DNA of 64,000 nt from Nocardia panacis (GTDB lineage: Bacteria; Actinomycetota; Actinomycetes; Mycobacteriales; Mycobacteriaceae), in NCBI RefSeq assembly GCF_003598715.1, contig NZ_QZFU01000023.1, forward strand, positions 372,001 to 436,000, written 5' to 3'. Numbering within the stretch: position 1 is the first letter of the stretch; the number at the start of each line of letters is the position of its first letter. The notes beneath the pieces were generated by a model. It did not search any database, was not told the DNA's origin, and saw only the letters and a list, made by a program, of their open reading frames with translations. A program made the position numbers and the translations under genes. Positions 8,464 through 16,461 of the stretch are shown here, one piece after another.

Positions 8464-10022
8464 GAATCGTGCCTTTCGTTGTCGAGGTAGGGGGCCACCG
8501 CACGCCGCAGCGCGCCGGAGCGGAGCAGTGCTTCGGCGGCGGCGATCTCGGGGGCGAGGTGGCGGTCCGGGCCGGGGCCCGGGACCTCGGTGCGCAGCAA
8601 TGCCAGCGCGGCGGCCGTCGCCGGACCGGGCAGCAGCGGCGCGCGCAGGTCCAAAGCCCGCGCGGCGGTGAGATATTCGATGGCCAGCACCGTCCTCAGT
8701 CCGTCCACCGCCCGGCGCAGCTTGCGCGCGGCCGACCAGCCCATGGAGACGTGATCCTCCTGCATGGCGCTGCTCGGAATGGAATCCACCGAGGCGGGCG
8801 CGGCCAACCGCTTGAGTTCGCTCACCACTGCGGCCTGGGTGTACTGGGCGATCATATGGCCGGAGTCGACGCCGGGATCATCTGCGAGGAAGGGCGGAAG
8901 TCCGTGCGAGCGCGCGACATCCAGCATCCGGTCGGTGCGCCGCTCGGCCATGCTCGCCACGTCCGCGAGCGGGATCGCCAGGAAATCCAGGACATACGCC
9001 AGCGGGGCGCCGTGGAAATTGCCATTGGATTCCAGGCGGCCGTCGGCGAGCACCACCGGGTTGTCCACGGCGGCGGCCAATTCGCGATCGGCCACCGATT
9101 CGGCGTAGGCGACGGTGTCGCGGGCCGCGCCGTGCACCTGGGGCGCGCAGCGCAGCGAGTAGGCGTCCTGCACCCGATTGCAATCCGGACCCCGGTGGCT
9201 GGCCACGATCGGAGAATCGGCCAGCGCCAGTCGCATACGCCGCGCCGATACGGCCTGCCCCGGATGCGGACGCAGCGCCTGCAGGTCGGCGGCGAAGACG
9301 CGGTCGGTGCCGAGCAGCGCCTCCACACTCATCGCGGCCGTCAGATCCGCGATATCGAGCAGGGCGCGCAGATCGTCGAGCGCGAGCACCAGCATGCCGA
9401 GCATGCCGTCGGTGCCGTTGGTCAGCGCCAGACCCTCCTTCTCGTGCAGGGTCACCGGCTCGATGCCGTTGGCGCGCAACGCTGTCGCCGCGTCGACCGG
9501 TTCGCCGTCCGCCCCGGTGACAACGCCCTCCCCCATCAGTGCCAATGCCACGGCGGCCAGCGGGGCCAGATCGCCCGAGCAGCCGAGCGAACCGTATTCG
9601 TGCACGACGGGTGTGAGGTCGGCGTTGAGCAACGCCGCCAATGCCGCCGCCGTCTGCGGACGCACCCCGGTGTGCCCGGTGGCCAGGGTGCGCAGCCGCA
9701 GCAGCATCTGCGCGCGCACCACCTCCCGCTCCACCGCCGGACCCGCGCCCGCCGCGTGCGAGCGGATCAGCGAGCGCTGCAGCGCGACCCGCCGCTCCGG
9801 AGGAATCCGGCGGGTGGCCAGCGCGCCGAATCCGGTGGATACGCCATAGGTCGCGGTGGGGCTCTCGGCCAGCGCGTCCACATGCGCGCGCGCTGCCGCG
9901 ATGCGGGCTTCGGCGGCGGCCCCGACCTGGACCCTGGCCCCCGCGCGGGCGACGGCGACGACGCTGTCCCTGGTCAACGGGTCGTCCACGGATACGGTGG
10001 CGATCTGCGCAGTTTCCGGCAT
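8460..10022 (-). CDS. hutH: histidine ammonia-lyase
   Basis: 520-residue enzyme that removes ammonia from L-histidine to give urocanate, the entry step of the pathway. YGVSTGFGALA (catalytic Tyr region) is at residues 59-69. The triad that cyclises into the MIO electrophile is Cys148-Ser149-Gly150 in GSLGCSGDLAPLA, Cys replacing the usual Ala. The conserved Q/NGTD segment (LTNGTDGMLG) and the QDAYSLRCAPQVHG motif follow. First gene of the operon. A stable hairpin lies in its leader, and the divergent IclR gene is 87 bases away. Confidence 0.96.
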   Translation of the reverse strand: MPETAQIATVSVDDPLTRDSVVAVARAGARVQVGAAAEARIAAARAHVDALAESPTATYGVSTGFGALATRRIPPERRVALQRSLIRSHAAGAGPAVEREVVRAQMLLRLRTLATGHTGVRPQTAAALAALLNADLTPVVHEYGSLGCSGDLAPLAAVALALMGEGVVTGADGEPVDAATALRANGIEPVTLHEKEGLALTNGTDGMLGMLVLALDDLRALLDIADLTAAMSVEALLGTDRVFAADLQALRPHPGQAVSARRMRLALADSPIVASHRGPDCNRVQDAYSLRCAPQVHGAARDTVAYAESVADRELAAAVDNPVVLADGRLESNGNFHGAPLAYVLDFLAIPLADVASMAERRTDRMLDVARSHGLPPFLADDPGVDSGHMIAQYTQAAVVSELKRLAAPASVDSIPSSAMQEDHVSMGWSAARKLRRAVDGLRTVLAIEYLTAARALDLRAPLLPGPATAAALALLRTEVPGPGPDRHLAPEIAAAEALLRSGALRRAVAPYLDNERHDS

Positions 10023-10033
10023 GGGGCTATTCC

Positions 10034-10056
10034 ACCGTCGCGGGGGCCGCGACGGT
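10034..10056 (-). promoter_or_regulatory. leader hairpin of the hut operon
   Basis: Nine-base-pair perfect stem, ACCGTCGCG paired with CGCGACGGT around GGGGC, ending 11 bases upstream of the hutH start codon on the transcribed side. It would form in the hutH leader if transcription starts in the shared region, and could limit ribosome access or act as a regulator site. Confidence 0.4.
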
Positions 10057-10074
10057 ATGAGGCCGCGCCGGAAT

Positions 10075-10092
10075 TAGTCTGGGATCTCAGAC
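10075..10092 (+). promoter_or_regulatory. operator and -10 of the hut IclR gene
   Basis: A 16-base near-perfect palindrome (arms GTCTG and CAGAC around GGATCT) spans 10077-10092 in the 87-base divergent gap between hutH and the IclR regulator. It overlaps TAGTCT (10075-10080), which fits the actinobacterial -10 pattern TANNNT for the regulator gene. Position and symmetry suggest it is the IclR binding site controlling both directions. Confidence 0.45.
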
Positions 10093-10109
10093 AGTGACCT
10101 GGAGGCGAC

Positions 10110-10892
10110 ATGGGAACCAGCACCGATATCCCGGCGCTGCGGCGCGGACTGGCCGTGCTGCGGCTGATGGCGGGCAAGGCCGGACCGGTCTCGGCCTCGG
10201 CCATCGCCCGCGAACTGGCGCTACCGCGCTCGACCACCTATCACCTGCTGGCCGAACTGGAGCAGGCCCGATTCGTCACCCGGCTGCCCACCGAACGGCG
10301 CTACGGGCTCGGTATCGCCGCTTTCGAACTCGGCTCGGCATATCTGCGCCACGAACCCCTGGAGCGATTGGCGGGCACGCTGCTGCGCGAATTGGTGGAG
10401 CAGGTCGGCCACAACGCCCACCTCGGCGTGCTGCACGGCAACGAGCTGGTCTACCTCGTCAAAGAGCGCCCCGCCCGCCCCGAGACCCTGGTGACCGACG
10501 TGGGTGTGCGCCTGCCCGCGCACCTCACCGCGTCCGGTCGCGCCATCCTGGCCCACCTGCCCGCCGCCCACGTGCGCGCCCTCTACCCGACCGCCGCCGC
10601 GTTCGTCGGCCGCACCGAGCGCGGCCCGCGCACCCTCGCGGCCCTGCGCCAAATCCTCGCCGCCGAACGCCGCCGGGGCTTTGCGAGCGAGGACGGCCAC
10701 ATCACCCCCGGTTTCGCCTCCGTCGCCTATCCGGTCTTCGACCACGGCAGACATCCGATCGCCGCCATCAGCGTCACTGTCCGCCACCACTGCGCCGACG
10801 CCCCGTGCGGGTGCGACCGGGCACCCCTCGCCGGCCGCGTCCGCGCCACCGCCGATGCCCTCACGCACCGAATCGGCGGCCGCACCGCCTGA
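10110..10892 (+). CDS. IclR-family regulator of the hut operon
   Basis: 260-residue IclR-type regulator. A winged helix-turn-helix occupies residues 8-70 (LRRGLAVLRLMAGKAGPVSASAIARELALPRSTTYHLL, shown in part) and the IclR effector domain residues 85-255, including LVTDVGVRLPAHLTASGRAIL and GFASVAYPVFDH. Placed head to head with hutH, it is the obvious candidate for sensing histidine or urocanate and controlling hut expression. The ATG at 10110 follows GGAGG at 5 bases. Its 3' end lies six bases from the convergent FAD oxidoreductase gene. Confidence 0.9.
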   Translation: MGTSTDIPALRRGLAVLRLMAGKAGPVSASAIARELALPRSTTYHLLAELEQARFVTRLPTERRYGLGIAAFELGSAYLRHEPLERLAGTLLRELVEQVGHNAHLGVLHGNELVYLVKERPARPETLVTDVGVRLPAHLTASGRAILAHLPAAHVRALYPTAAAFVGRTERGPRTLAALRQILAAERRRGFASEDGHITPGFASVAYPVFDHGRHPIAAISVTVRHHCADAPCGCDRAPLAGRVRATADALTHRIGGRTA

Positions 10893-10898
10893 TTCGTG

Positions 10899-12419
10899 CT
10901 ACTGCGCGAGCACCGCCATGGCGGCATTGTGGCCCGCGATGCCGCTGACGCCGCCGCCGCGGACGGCGCCCGCGCCGCACAGCAGGATGTTGGGGTGGGC
11001 GGTGGCCACACCCCAGCGATCGGACTCGTCGGTGCGGAAGGGGAAGGCGAGGTCGCGGTGGAAGATGTGGCCGCCGGGGAGGGCGAGTTCGGATTCGAGG
11101 TCGAGCGGGGATTTGGCCTCGAGGCAGGGTTTTCCGTCCGCATCGGTGGCGAGGCAATCGGCGATCGGTTCGGCGAGAACCGAATCCAGTTGCGCGAGAG
11201 TGGCTTCCACCAGCGCCCGCGTTGCCTGGTCGTCGGTGAAAAGGCGTGCGGGGGTGTGCAATCCGAAAAGTGTGAGGGTGTGCAGGCCCGAGGCCGAGCC
11301 GGAGAGGATCGAGGGATCGGTGAGCGTGTGGCAGTAGATCTCCGAAGGTGGGGCGCCGGGCGGACGCCCCGCCGCCGCATCCCGGTACGCCCGCTCGAGT
11401 TGGGTGTAGGACTCGGCGATGTGGAAGGTGCCCGCGAAGGCGTCGCTCGGAAGGATGGAGGTATCGCGCAGACGCGGCAGCCTGCGCAGCACCATATTGA
11501 TCTTCAGTTGGGCGCCTTCGGGTTTCGGTCCCGGATCGGCGCCGAGCAGGCGATCCAGCTCGTACGGTGCGGCACCGACCAGGACATACCCCGCTCCGAG
11601 GACACCGCCGCGATACCGCACCTCGGCCGCGCGGCCATCGGTATCGATACCCTCGACCGGGCAGTCGGTGACCAGTTCTGCACCCGCCGCGCGCGCCGCC
11701 GCCGCGAGGGCATCGGTGAGCGCGCCCATACCCCCGACCGGCACATCCCAGTCGCCGGTGCCGCCGCCGATGATGTGGTACAGGAAGCAGCGGTTCTGGC
11801 GCAGCGTCGGATCGTGCGCATGGGTGAAGGTGCCGATGAGCGCGTCGGTGAGCACCACACCGCGCACCATGTCGTCGGCGAAACTCGACTCGACGACCTC
11901 GCCGAGCGGGTTGTCGAACAGCGCCGCCCAAGCCGTCGGATCATCGATGCGCCCGGCCAGTTCCGCGCGGGTCGGCAGCGGTTCGGTCAGCGTCGGAAAT
12001 ACCCGGCGCGCCACATGATTGGTCATCGAGTAGAACTCGCGCCACGCGTCGAAATCCCGCTCCGATCCGGTCACCGCGCGGAAACTCGCCCGCGTTCGCT
12101 CCTCGGATCCGGTATCCACCAGCAGGCCGCCCGCGCCGACCGGCGTGTACGAGGAGATCCGCCTGCGCCGCACGGCGAACCGCAGCCCCAGATCCTCGAC
12201 AATCCGGCGAGGCAGCAGGCTGACCAGATACGAGTAGCGCGACAACCGCGCCTCGACCCCGGCGAATGGCTGCTCCGAGACCGCCGCTCCCCCGAGGTGC
12301 GCGCGCCGCTCGAGCACGGCCACCGACCGTCCGGCCCGCGCCAGATAGGCCGCGGCCACCAGCCCGTTATGACCGCCGCCGACAACCACCACGTCATAAG
12401 ACCGATGCTCGGGAATCAT
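10899..12419 (-). CDS. NAD(P)/FAD oxidoreductase, phytoene-desaturase/PYROXD2-like
   Basis: About 506 residues. An N-terminal FAD-binding motif, DVVVVGGGHNGLVAAAYLARAG, is followed by LERRAHLGGAAVS, typical of CrtI-like amino-oxidase-fold flavoproteins. Internal GGMGALTDALAAAARAAGAE and C-terminal LLCGAGAVRGGGVSGIAGHNAA complete the FAD pocket. It resembles the PYROXD2 group more than true carotenoid desaturases, and no carotenoid genes are near. The substrate is unknown. The ATG at 12419 is my choice, although GGAGG lies very close to it; a start further upstream is possible. Confidence 0.8.
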   Translation of the reverse strand: MIPEHRSYDVVVVGGGHNGLVAAAYLARAGRSVAVLERRAHLGGAAVSEQPFAGVEARLSRYSYLVSLLPRRIVEDLGLRFAVRRRRISSYTPVGAGGLLVDTGSEERTRASFRAVTGSERDFDAWREFYSMTNHVARRVFPTLTEPLPTRAELAGRIDDPTAWAALFDNPLGEVVESSFADDMVRGVVLTDALIGTFTHAHDPTLRQNRCFLYHIIGGGTGDWDVPVGGMGALTDALAAAARAAGAELVTDCPVEGIDTDGRAAEVRYRGGVLGAGYVLVGAAPYELDRLLGADPGPKPEGAQLKINMVLRRLPRLRDTSILPSDAFAGTFHIAESYTQLERAYRDAAAGRPPGAPPSEIYCHTLTDPSILSGSASGLHTLTLFGLHTPARLFTDDQATRALVEATLAQLDSVLAEPIADCLATDADGKPCLEAKSPLDLESELALPGGHIFHRDLAFPFRTDESDRWGVATAHPNILLCGAGAVRGGGVSGIAGHNAAMAVLAQ

Positions 12420-12655
12420 CCCTCCTCGATAGCACGATTCCGGTCGGGTGGAAATCCACGGGATTCCGCACGACCGAACTCGCGGCGGCCACACCGGCGT
12501 GGCGGCGGGTCCTCGACTGGTTCGGCCGCTACCTGACCTGACATTTCGGACGGATTTCGGGATGGACCGAACCCGCGAGCCCGCCGCCTCGTATCCCTTT
12601 TGGACCGGCCACCACCCGGATCAGCCGGGAAGCCGGTCGGGAACGCGAGGTTCGC

Positions 12656-13051
12656 ATGGCCATCGAACAGTTCAACCGACGCACGGTGGTGCTCGGTGCG
12701 AGCGCGGCGGCCGTCGTCGCCGCGTGCGCCGTCAAAGCAGCAGGCAAACCCGCCCGGTCCGCCGCCGACGGCGGCCAACAACTCGCCCGCACCGGCGACG
12801 TGCCCGTGGGTTCGGGCATCATCGTCGGCGGCACGGTGCTCACCCAGCCCGGTCCGGGCGACTTCCGGGGCTTCTCGACCACCTGCACCCATCAGGGCTG
12901 TGCGGTGAACGCCGTCGCGGGCGGCACCATCAACTGCCCCTGCCACGGCAGCCGCTACAACCTCGACGGGTCGGTGGCCAACGGTCCGGCACCGGCCCCG
13001 CTGGCTCCCGTGGCAGTGCACGTCCAGGACGACTGGATCGTCACGGGCTGA
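12656..13051 (+). CDS. exported Rieske [2Fe-2S] protein
   Basis: 131-residue small Rieske protein. The N terminus has FNRRTVVLG, fitting a twin-arginine signal, followed by a hydrophobic stretch ending VAAC, which could be a lipobox. The cluster-binding boxes are Cys77-Thr-His79-Gln-Gly-Cys82 and Cys94-Pro-Cys96-His97-Gly-Ser. Short soluble Rieske proteins of this type are common in actinobacteria and probably serve electron transfer at the cell surface; the partner is unknown. GAGG precedes the ATG by 5-6 bases. Its tail overlaps the convergent dehydrogenase gene by 11 bases. Confidence 0.88.
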   Translation: MAIEQFNRRTVVLGASAAAVVAACAVKAAGKPARSAADGGQQLARTGDVPVGSGIIVGGTVLTQPGPGDFRGFSTTCTHQGCAVNAVAGGTINCPCHGSRYNLDGSVANGPAPAPLAPVAVHVQDDWIVTG

Positions 13052-14528
13052 CCGGATGGCCTGCCGCCAACTCCCGCACCGTGGCCCGAGCGCCGCGGGT
13101 GCGCAGGGATTGCAGTGCCTTGCGATAGGCGGCGACGAAGCGCGGCTGCTCGCCGAGCGTGCCGAACAGGGTGCGTTCGCTCAGGAACGCGCCCGGCTCC
13201 CACTCCTCGCGCGCGGCCAACTCTCGCAGCCGATCGCGCAGCGGGTCCACGATCTCGATGGGTTCGCCCTGCTCGTCGACGCCCGTGCAGTAGCGCGCCC
13301 ATCCGGCCACCACCGTTGCCGCGCAGGCGATCTCGCCTTCGCCTGCGAGCCTGTCGCTGATAACGGGCAGCACCCATTTGGGTATGCGGTCCGAGGCGTC
13401 GGCACCGAGCCTGGCGATGGTGTCGCCGATCGCGGCATTGCCGAACCGCACCAGCAACTCGCGCCGATAGGCGACCAGGTCGATACCCGGCACCGGCGGC
13501 AGCGTCGGCAGCGCCTCGGTGGCCATGTAGCGGGACAGGAATCCCGCGAAATCCGGATCGGCGGCCGCCTCGTGGACGAGTCGATAGCCCGCCAGGTGAC
13601 CGAGGTAGGCCAGCGCCTGGTGACTGCCGTTGAGCAGGCGCAGCTTCATCAGCTCGTAGGGCGCGACATCGCCGACCAACTGCACCCCGACGCGGTCGAG
13701 ATCCGGCCTGCCCAACGGGAATTCGTCCTCCAGCACCCACTGGGTGAATGGTTCGGTCAGCACCGGCCAGCTATCGTCGACCCCGAAGCGGCGGGCCAGT
13801 TCGGCCCGCATGGGCTCGGTGGTGACCGGCGTGATCCGGTCCACCATCGAATTCGGGAACGCGCCCTCCGCCGAGAGCCACCGCGCCAGTTCGGGATCGC
13901 GCAATCGGGCGAAGGCGGTGAAGCTCGCGCGCGCGATGCGGCCGTTGCCCGCGATATTATCGCAGGACACGATGGTGAACGGGCGCAGCCCGCGCGCCCG
14001 GCGCCGCGCCAGCGCCTCGGCGACGAGCCCGAAGACGGTGCCCGGCATGGCATCCGGGGCGAGGTCGGCGCGGATCGCCGGATGGTCGACATCGAATTCG
14101 CCCTCGGGGGTGCAGTTGTAGCCGCCCTCGGTGATGGTGAGGGTGAGGATCCTGGTGCCCGGCGCGGCCAGTCGCTCGATCACCGTCTCGGGATCCTCTG
14201 GCGCCCAATGGTATTCGACGATCGAGCCGACCACTCGCGGCGTCCATGCGCCATCGGGCGCGGCGACGCACAGGGTGTACATGCCGTCCTGGGTCGCGAG
14301 CGCGTCGCGCATGCGTCGGTCGGCGGGCAGCACGCCGACGCCGCAGATGCCCCAATCCGGGGCCGCCTGCGCCTCGTGCAGCAGGTCCAGATAGCGGGCC
14401 TGATGTGCGCGATGAAAGCCGCCGACACCGAAATGCACTATGCCGGTGGATATCTCGGACCTCCGGTAGCTCGGTACGGAGATCGTGCCCGCTAGGTCGG
14501 GCAGGGTTCGCGCGGTGATCGGGATCAT
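13041..14528 (-). CDS. mannitol 2-dehydrogenase/fructuronate reductase family
   Basis: 495-residue polyol dehydrogenase of the long-chain mannitol dehydrogenase family, which interconverts sugars such as fructose and mannitol or fructuronate and mannonate with NAD(P). The Rossmann start IVHFGVGGFHRAHQARYLD is at residue 28. SCDNIAGNG and VDRITPVTT follow, and the catalytic motif KLRLLNGSHQALAYLG is near residue 280. The ATG at 14528 has GGAGTG upstream. Two palindromes lie just before the gene, suggesting sugar-responsive control. The exact substrate cannot be told. Confidence 0.9.
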   Translation of the reverse strand: MIPITARTLPDLAGTISVPSYRRSEISTGIVHFGVGGFHRAHQARYLDLLHEAQAAPDWGICGVGVLPADRRMRDALATQDGMYTLCVAAPDGAWTPRVVGSIVEYHWAPEDPETVIERLAAPGTRILTLTITEGGYNCTPEGEFDVDHPAIRADLAPDAMPGTVFGLVAEALARRRARGLRPFTIVSCDNIAGNGRIARASFTAFARLRDPELARWLSAEGAFPNSMVDRITPVTTEPMRAELARRFGVDDSWPVLTEPFTQWVLEDEFPLGRPDLDRVGVQLVGDVAPYELMKLRLLNGSHQALAYLGHLAGYRLVHEAAADPDFAGFLSRYMATEALPTLPPVPGIDLVAYRRELLVRFGNAAIGDTIARLGADASDRIPKWVLPVISDRLAGEGEIACAATVVAGWARYCTGVDEQGEPIEIVDPLRDRLRELAAREEWEPGAFLSERTLFGTLGEQPRFVAAYRKALQSLRTRGARATVRELAAGHPVSP

Positions 14529-14593
14529 GACACCACTCCAGAGTGAGTTGCGGGGGTGTGTTGCGTACATCACATCACTCCGAATGGTATCGC

Positions 14594-14627
14594 ACTGAGC
14601 ATCGGCTCAGTAGATGAGCATTTGCTC
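14594..14627 (-). promoter_or_regulatory. two adjacent palindromes before the mannitol-dehydrogenase gene
   Basis: ACTGAGC-ATCG-GCTCAGT (14594-14611) and GAGCA-TT-TGCTC (14616-14627) lie 66-99 bases upstream of the start codon and share the GAGC/GCTC half-site. They look like paired operator sites. No sugar-type regulator is adjacent, so the cognate protein is unknown. Confidence 0.5.
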
Positions 14628-14670
14628 TCCTAGCGAGAATGCCGGTGGCGCAGTCCGATTCAGGTGCGAG

Positions 14671-14700
14671 CGCCCGCGGCGGGAGATCCGACCGCGGGCG
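14671..14700 (-). terminator. terminator after the lysin-like gene
   Basis: Perfect 9-base-pair GC stem, CGCCCGCGG paired with CCGCGGGCG with a 12-base loop, begins ten bases after the stop of the lysin-like gene. It probably separates that gene from the downstream mannitol-dehydrogenase promoter. Confidence 0.6.
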
Positions 14701-14709
14701 TCGTTCACC

Positions 14710-15351
14710 TCACTTGGCCTCCTGTGCTGTTCGGATGCCGCAGGCTGCGGCGAAATCCAGAGGTGAAAGGCCATCGGCGGAGTTCATATCGCAGTTGCCG
14801 AACGGCGAGCAGCCCTCCGGCAATCCCCCGCCGTACCCCTGGCCGTCGGTGTATTGATGCGCGATCTGACCCGGTAGTCCCGGATCCGCGCCGTATCCCG
14901 CACCGATCACCCGCAGCCCGTCCGGCCGGTCCGGCCACAGCTCGAAGAAATCGGAGCGATTGGCATAGCCGATCACCCGGCGCGGATGTCCGAGCCAGTC
15001 GGCCAGATTCCAGTAGGCGCGATTGATCCCATCGGATTGATCGCCCCGCGGATTACCGCCGGACTCCACATCGATCATGGAGATCATGCGCGGATGCGGA
15101 CCGCCGAGCGCGGTCACCATGTCCCGGTGGACATTCACGCAGTCCGACCAGTTGGGCCGCCAGTAGAAATAGGCGATGAAGCAACCCAACCGCCCGGAAT
15201 CGGCCGCCCGGCAGGCCCATTCGTAGTTGGCGGCGAAATTATCGTCGCGAAAGGTGCCGTCATTGGAGCGAAAGCTGAAGATCCCGTACGGATAGGAATC
15301 ATCGACCCGCGCCTGAAAATATGACACATCCGCGAAGAGACTGTCGACCAT
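14710..15351 (-). CDS. GH25-like lysin-type protein
   Basis: 213-residue protein opening with DSLFADVSYFQARVD, the first strand of glycoside-hydrolase family 25-like barrels, with MIDVESGG (acidic DxE pair, likely catalytic) near residue 95 and GQIAHQYTDGQGYGGG near residue 170. Related domains occur in mycobacteriophage endolysins and tail proteins and would cut peptidoglycan. No signal peptide, membrane segment or cell-wall-binding domain is visible, and no phage genes surround it. The ATG at 15351 follows GAGGGAGA. The assignment rests on motif resemblance. Confidence 0.6.
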   Translation of the reverse strand: MVDSLFADVSYFQARVDDSYPYGIFSFRSNDGTFRDDNFAANYEWACRAADSGRLGCFIAYFYWRPNWSDCVNVHRDMVTALGGPHPRMISMIDVESGGNPRGDQSDGINRAYWNLADWLGHPRRVIGYANRSDFFELWPDRPDGLRVIGAGYGADPGLPGQIAHQYTDGQGYGGGLPEGCSPFGNCDMNSADGLSPLDFAAACGIRTAQEAK

Positions 15352-15661
15352 GCCGTTCTCCCTCGACTTCGGATTCCGAATATTTCCCGATGCGCCGCGT
15401 CCCCCGGATCCCCGCTGCCCGCGAGCGGCGTGAGATGCCCGTGAAATCCGGGTGAAGGGTATGCGCCGCAGACTTCTTCGGGTGGAGGAAACCGTTCCGA
15501 CGCAGCCCGACGCACCGGGACCCATGGTGAATGTGGGCTACCGCCGAGCGAAAGCAGGCGGTCGGTTGAATGGACCAGGGGTTCCATTCGTCGAACCGAG
15601 GCACGATAACAGTTCGCGTGCTCGGTTTTTGGTTGCGGTATCTGCATTGCGGGAGGACAGA
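15352..15661. other. 310-base divergent intergenic region
   Basis: The region separates the lysin-like gene (minus) from the IclR gene (plus) and should hold both promoters. Apart from the inverted repeat listed separately at 15564-15597, I see no gene; open frames here lack credible starts. Confidence 0.4.
15564..15597 (+). promoter_or_regulatory. inverted repeat upstream of IclR gene
   Basis: GAATGGA and TCCATTC, eight bases apart, are flanked by a second symmetric pair, GGTT and AACC. This nested symmetry 65-98 bases before the IclR start fits an IclR-type operator, possibly for autoregulation. Confidence 0.45.
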
Positions 15662-16411
15662 GTGGACGAGGCAACATTGGAACGACCGGCACCGGCGCTC
15701 GGGGGACGCGGGGTGCTGGAAGGGGCGTTCGCACTATTGGAGGCGCTGGCGCACGGTGCGGAGACGGGTCTGACGCAGTTGGCGACCGCCGCCGGACTGC
15801 CGAAGGCGACGGCCTATCGGCTGTTGAATCAATTGGTCACCGAGGGTGCGGTGCAACGCCGCTCGGGCCGATATCGGCTCGGACCCCGCGTGTACCGGTT
15901 GGGCCAGACCTGGGAGCCCGCGCGCCTGCTCCGGTCGGCCTCGGCGCAGCCATTGCGGCAACTGGTGGCCGGATTCGAGCGCGGCGGGTTCAGCCTGGCG
16001 GTGGCGGATCGGGGGCAGGTCATGCTGGTCGGCGGGATCGGGCGCGAGATCGATGAGATATTCCCGCTGCGAGCGGGCACGCTGCTGCCCTCGGGGACGG
16101 CGGCCGAGCAGGTGCTGTTCGCCTCACAAGGGGAACGACCGGTGCCGCACGGGTTCTCCTACCGGGAGTGGGAGCGGCTCAGCGCGGCTGCTCGCACCAG
16201 GGGCCTCGGCTACGACCTCGATGCCAAAACGCATGGCCTGGTCTGCGTGGCGGCCCCGGTGCGCGGTCCGGAGGGTGCGGTGGTGGCCGCGCTGGCCTGC
16301 ACCCTCACCGAACCGCAGCGCGTTCCGGTGCTCGCCGAGGCGGTGCAGCGGGCGGCGGGGCTGGTCACCACCAATCTGGCCCGGTTGATCCGCGCCACCC
16401 GCGCGCTGTAG
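15662..16411 (+). CDS. IclR-family transcriptional regulator
   Basis: 249-residue IclR-type repressor or activator. The winged helix (GLTQLATAAGLPKATAYRLLNQLV region) spans residues 15-75, and the effector domain follows with IFPLRAGTLLPSGTAAEQVLF and GLGYDLDAKTHGLVCVAAPV. The GTG at 15662 sits six to seven bases after GGAGG, clearly better than the upstream frame extension. It converges on the BASS-type transporter gene with a shared terminator; no divergent enzyme operon reveals its target. Confidence 0.85.
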   Translation: MDEATLERPAPALGGRGVLEGAFALLEALAHGAETGLTQLATAAGLPKATAYRLLNQLVTEGAVQRRSGRYRLGPRVYRLGQTWEPARLLRSASAQPLRQLVAGFERGGFSLAVADRGQVMLVGGIGREIDEIFPLRAGTLLPSGTAAEQVLFASQGERPVPHGFSYREWERLSAAARTRGLGYDLDAKTHGLVCVAAPVRGPEGAVVAALACTLTEPQRVPVLAEAVQRAAGLVTTNLARLIRATRAL

Positions 16412-16419
16412 CCGGCGTC

Positions 16420-16455
16420 GCACGGCAGCGGATTCCTTTGAATCCGCTGCCGTGC
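16420..16455. terminator. bidirectional terminator
   Basis: Perfect 16-base-pair stem (arm GCACGGCAGCGGATTC) around a CTTT loop, exactly between the stops of two convergent genes. It can end transcripts from both sides. Confidence 0.85.
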
Positions 16456-16461
16456 AACAAT

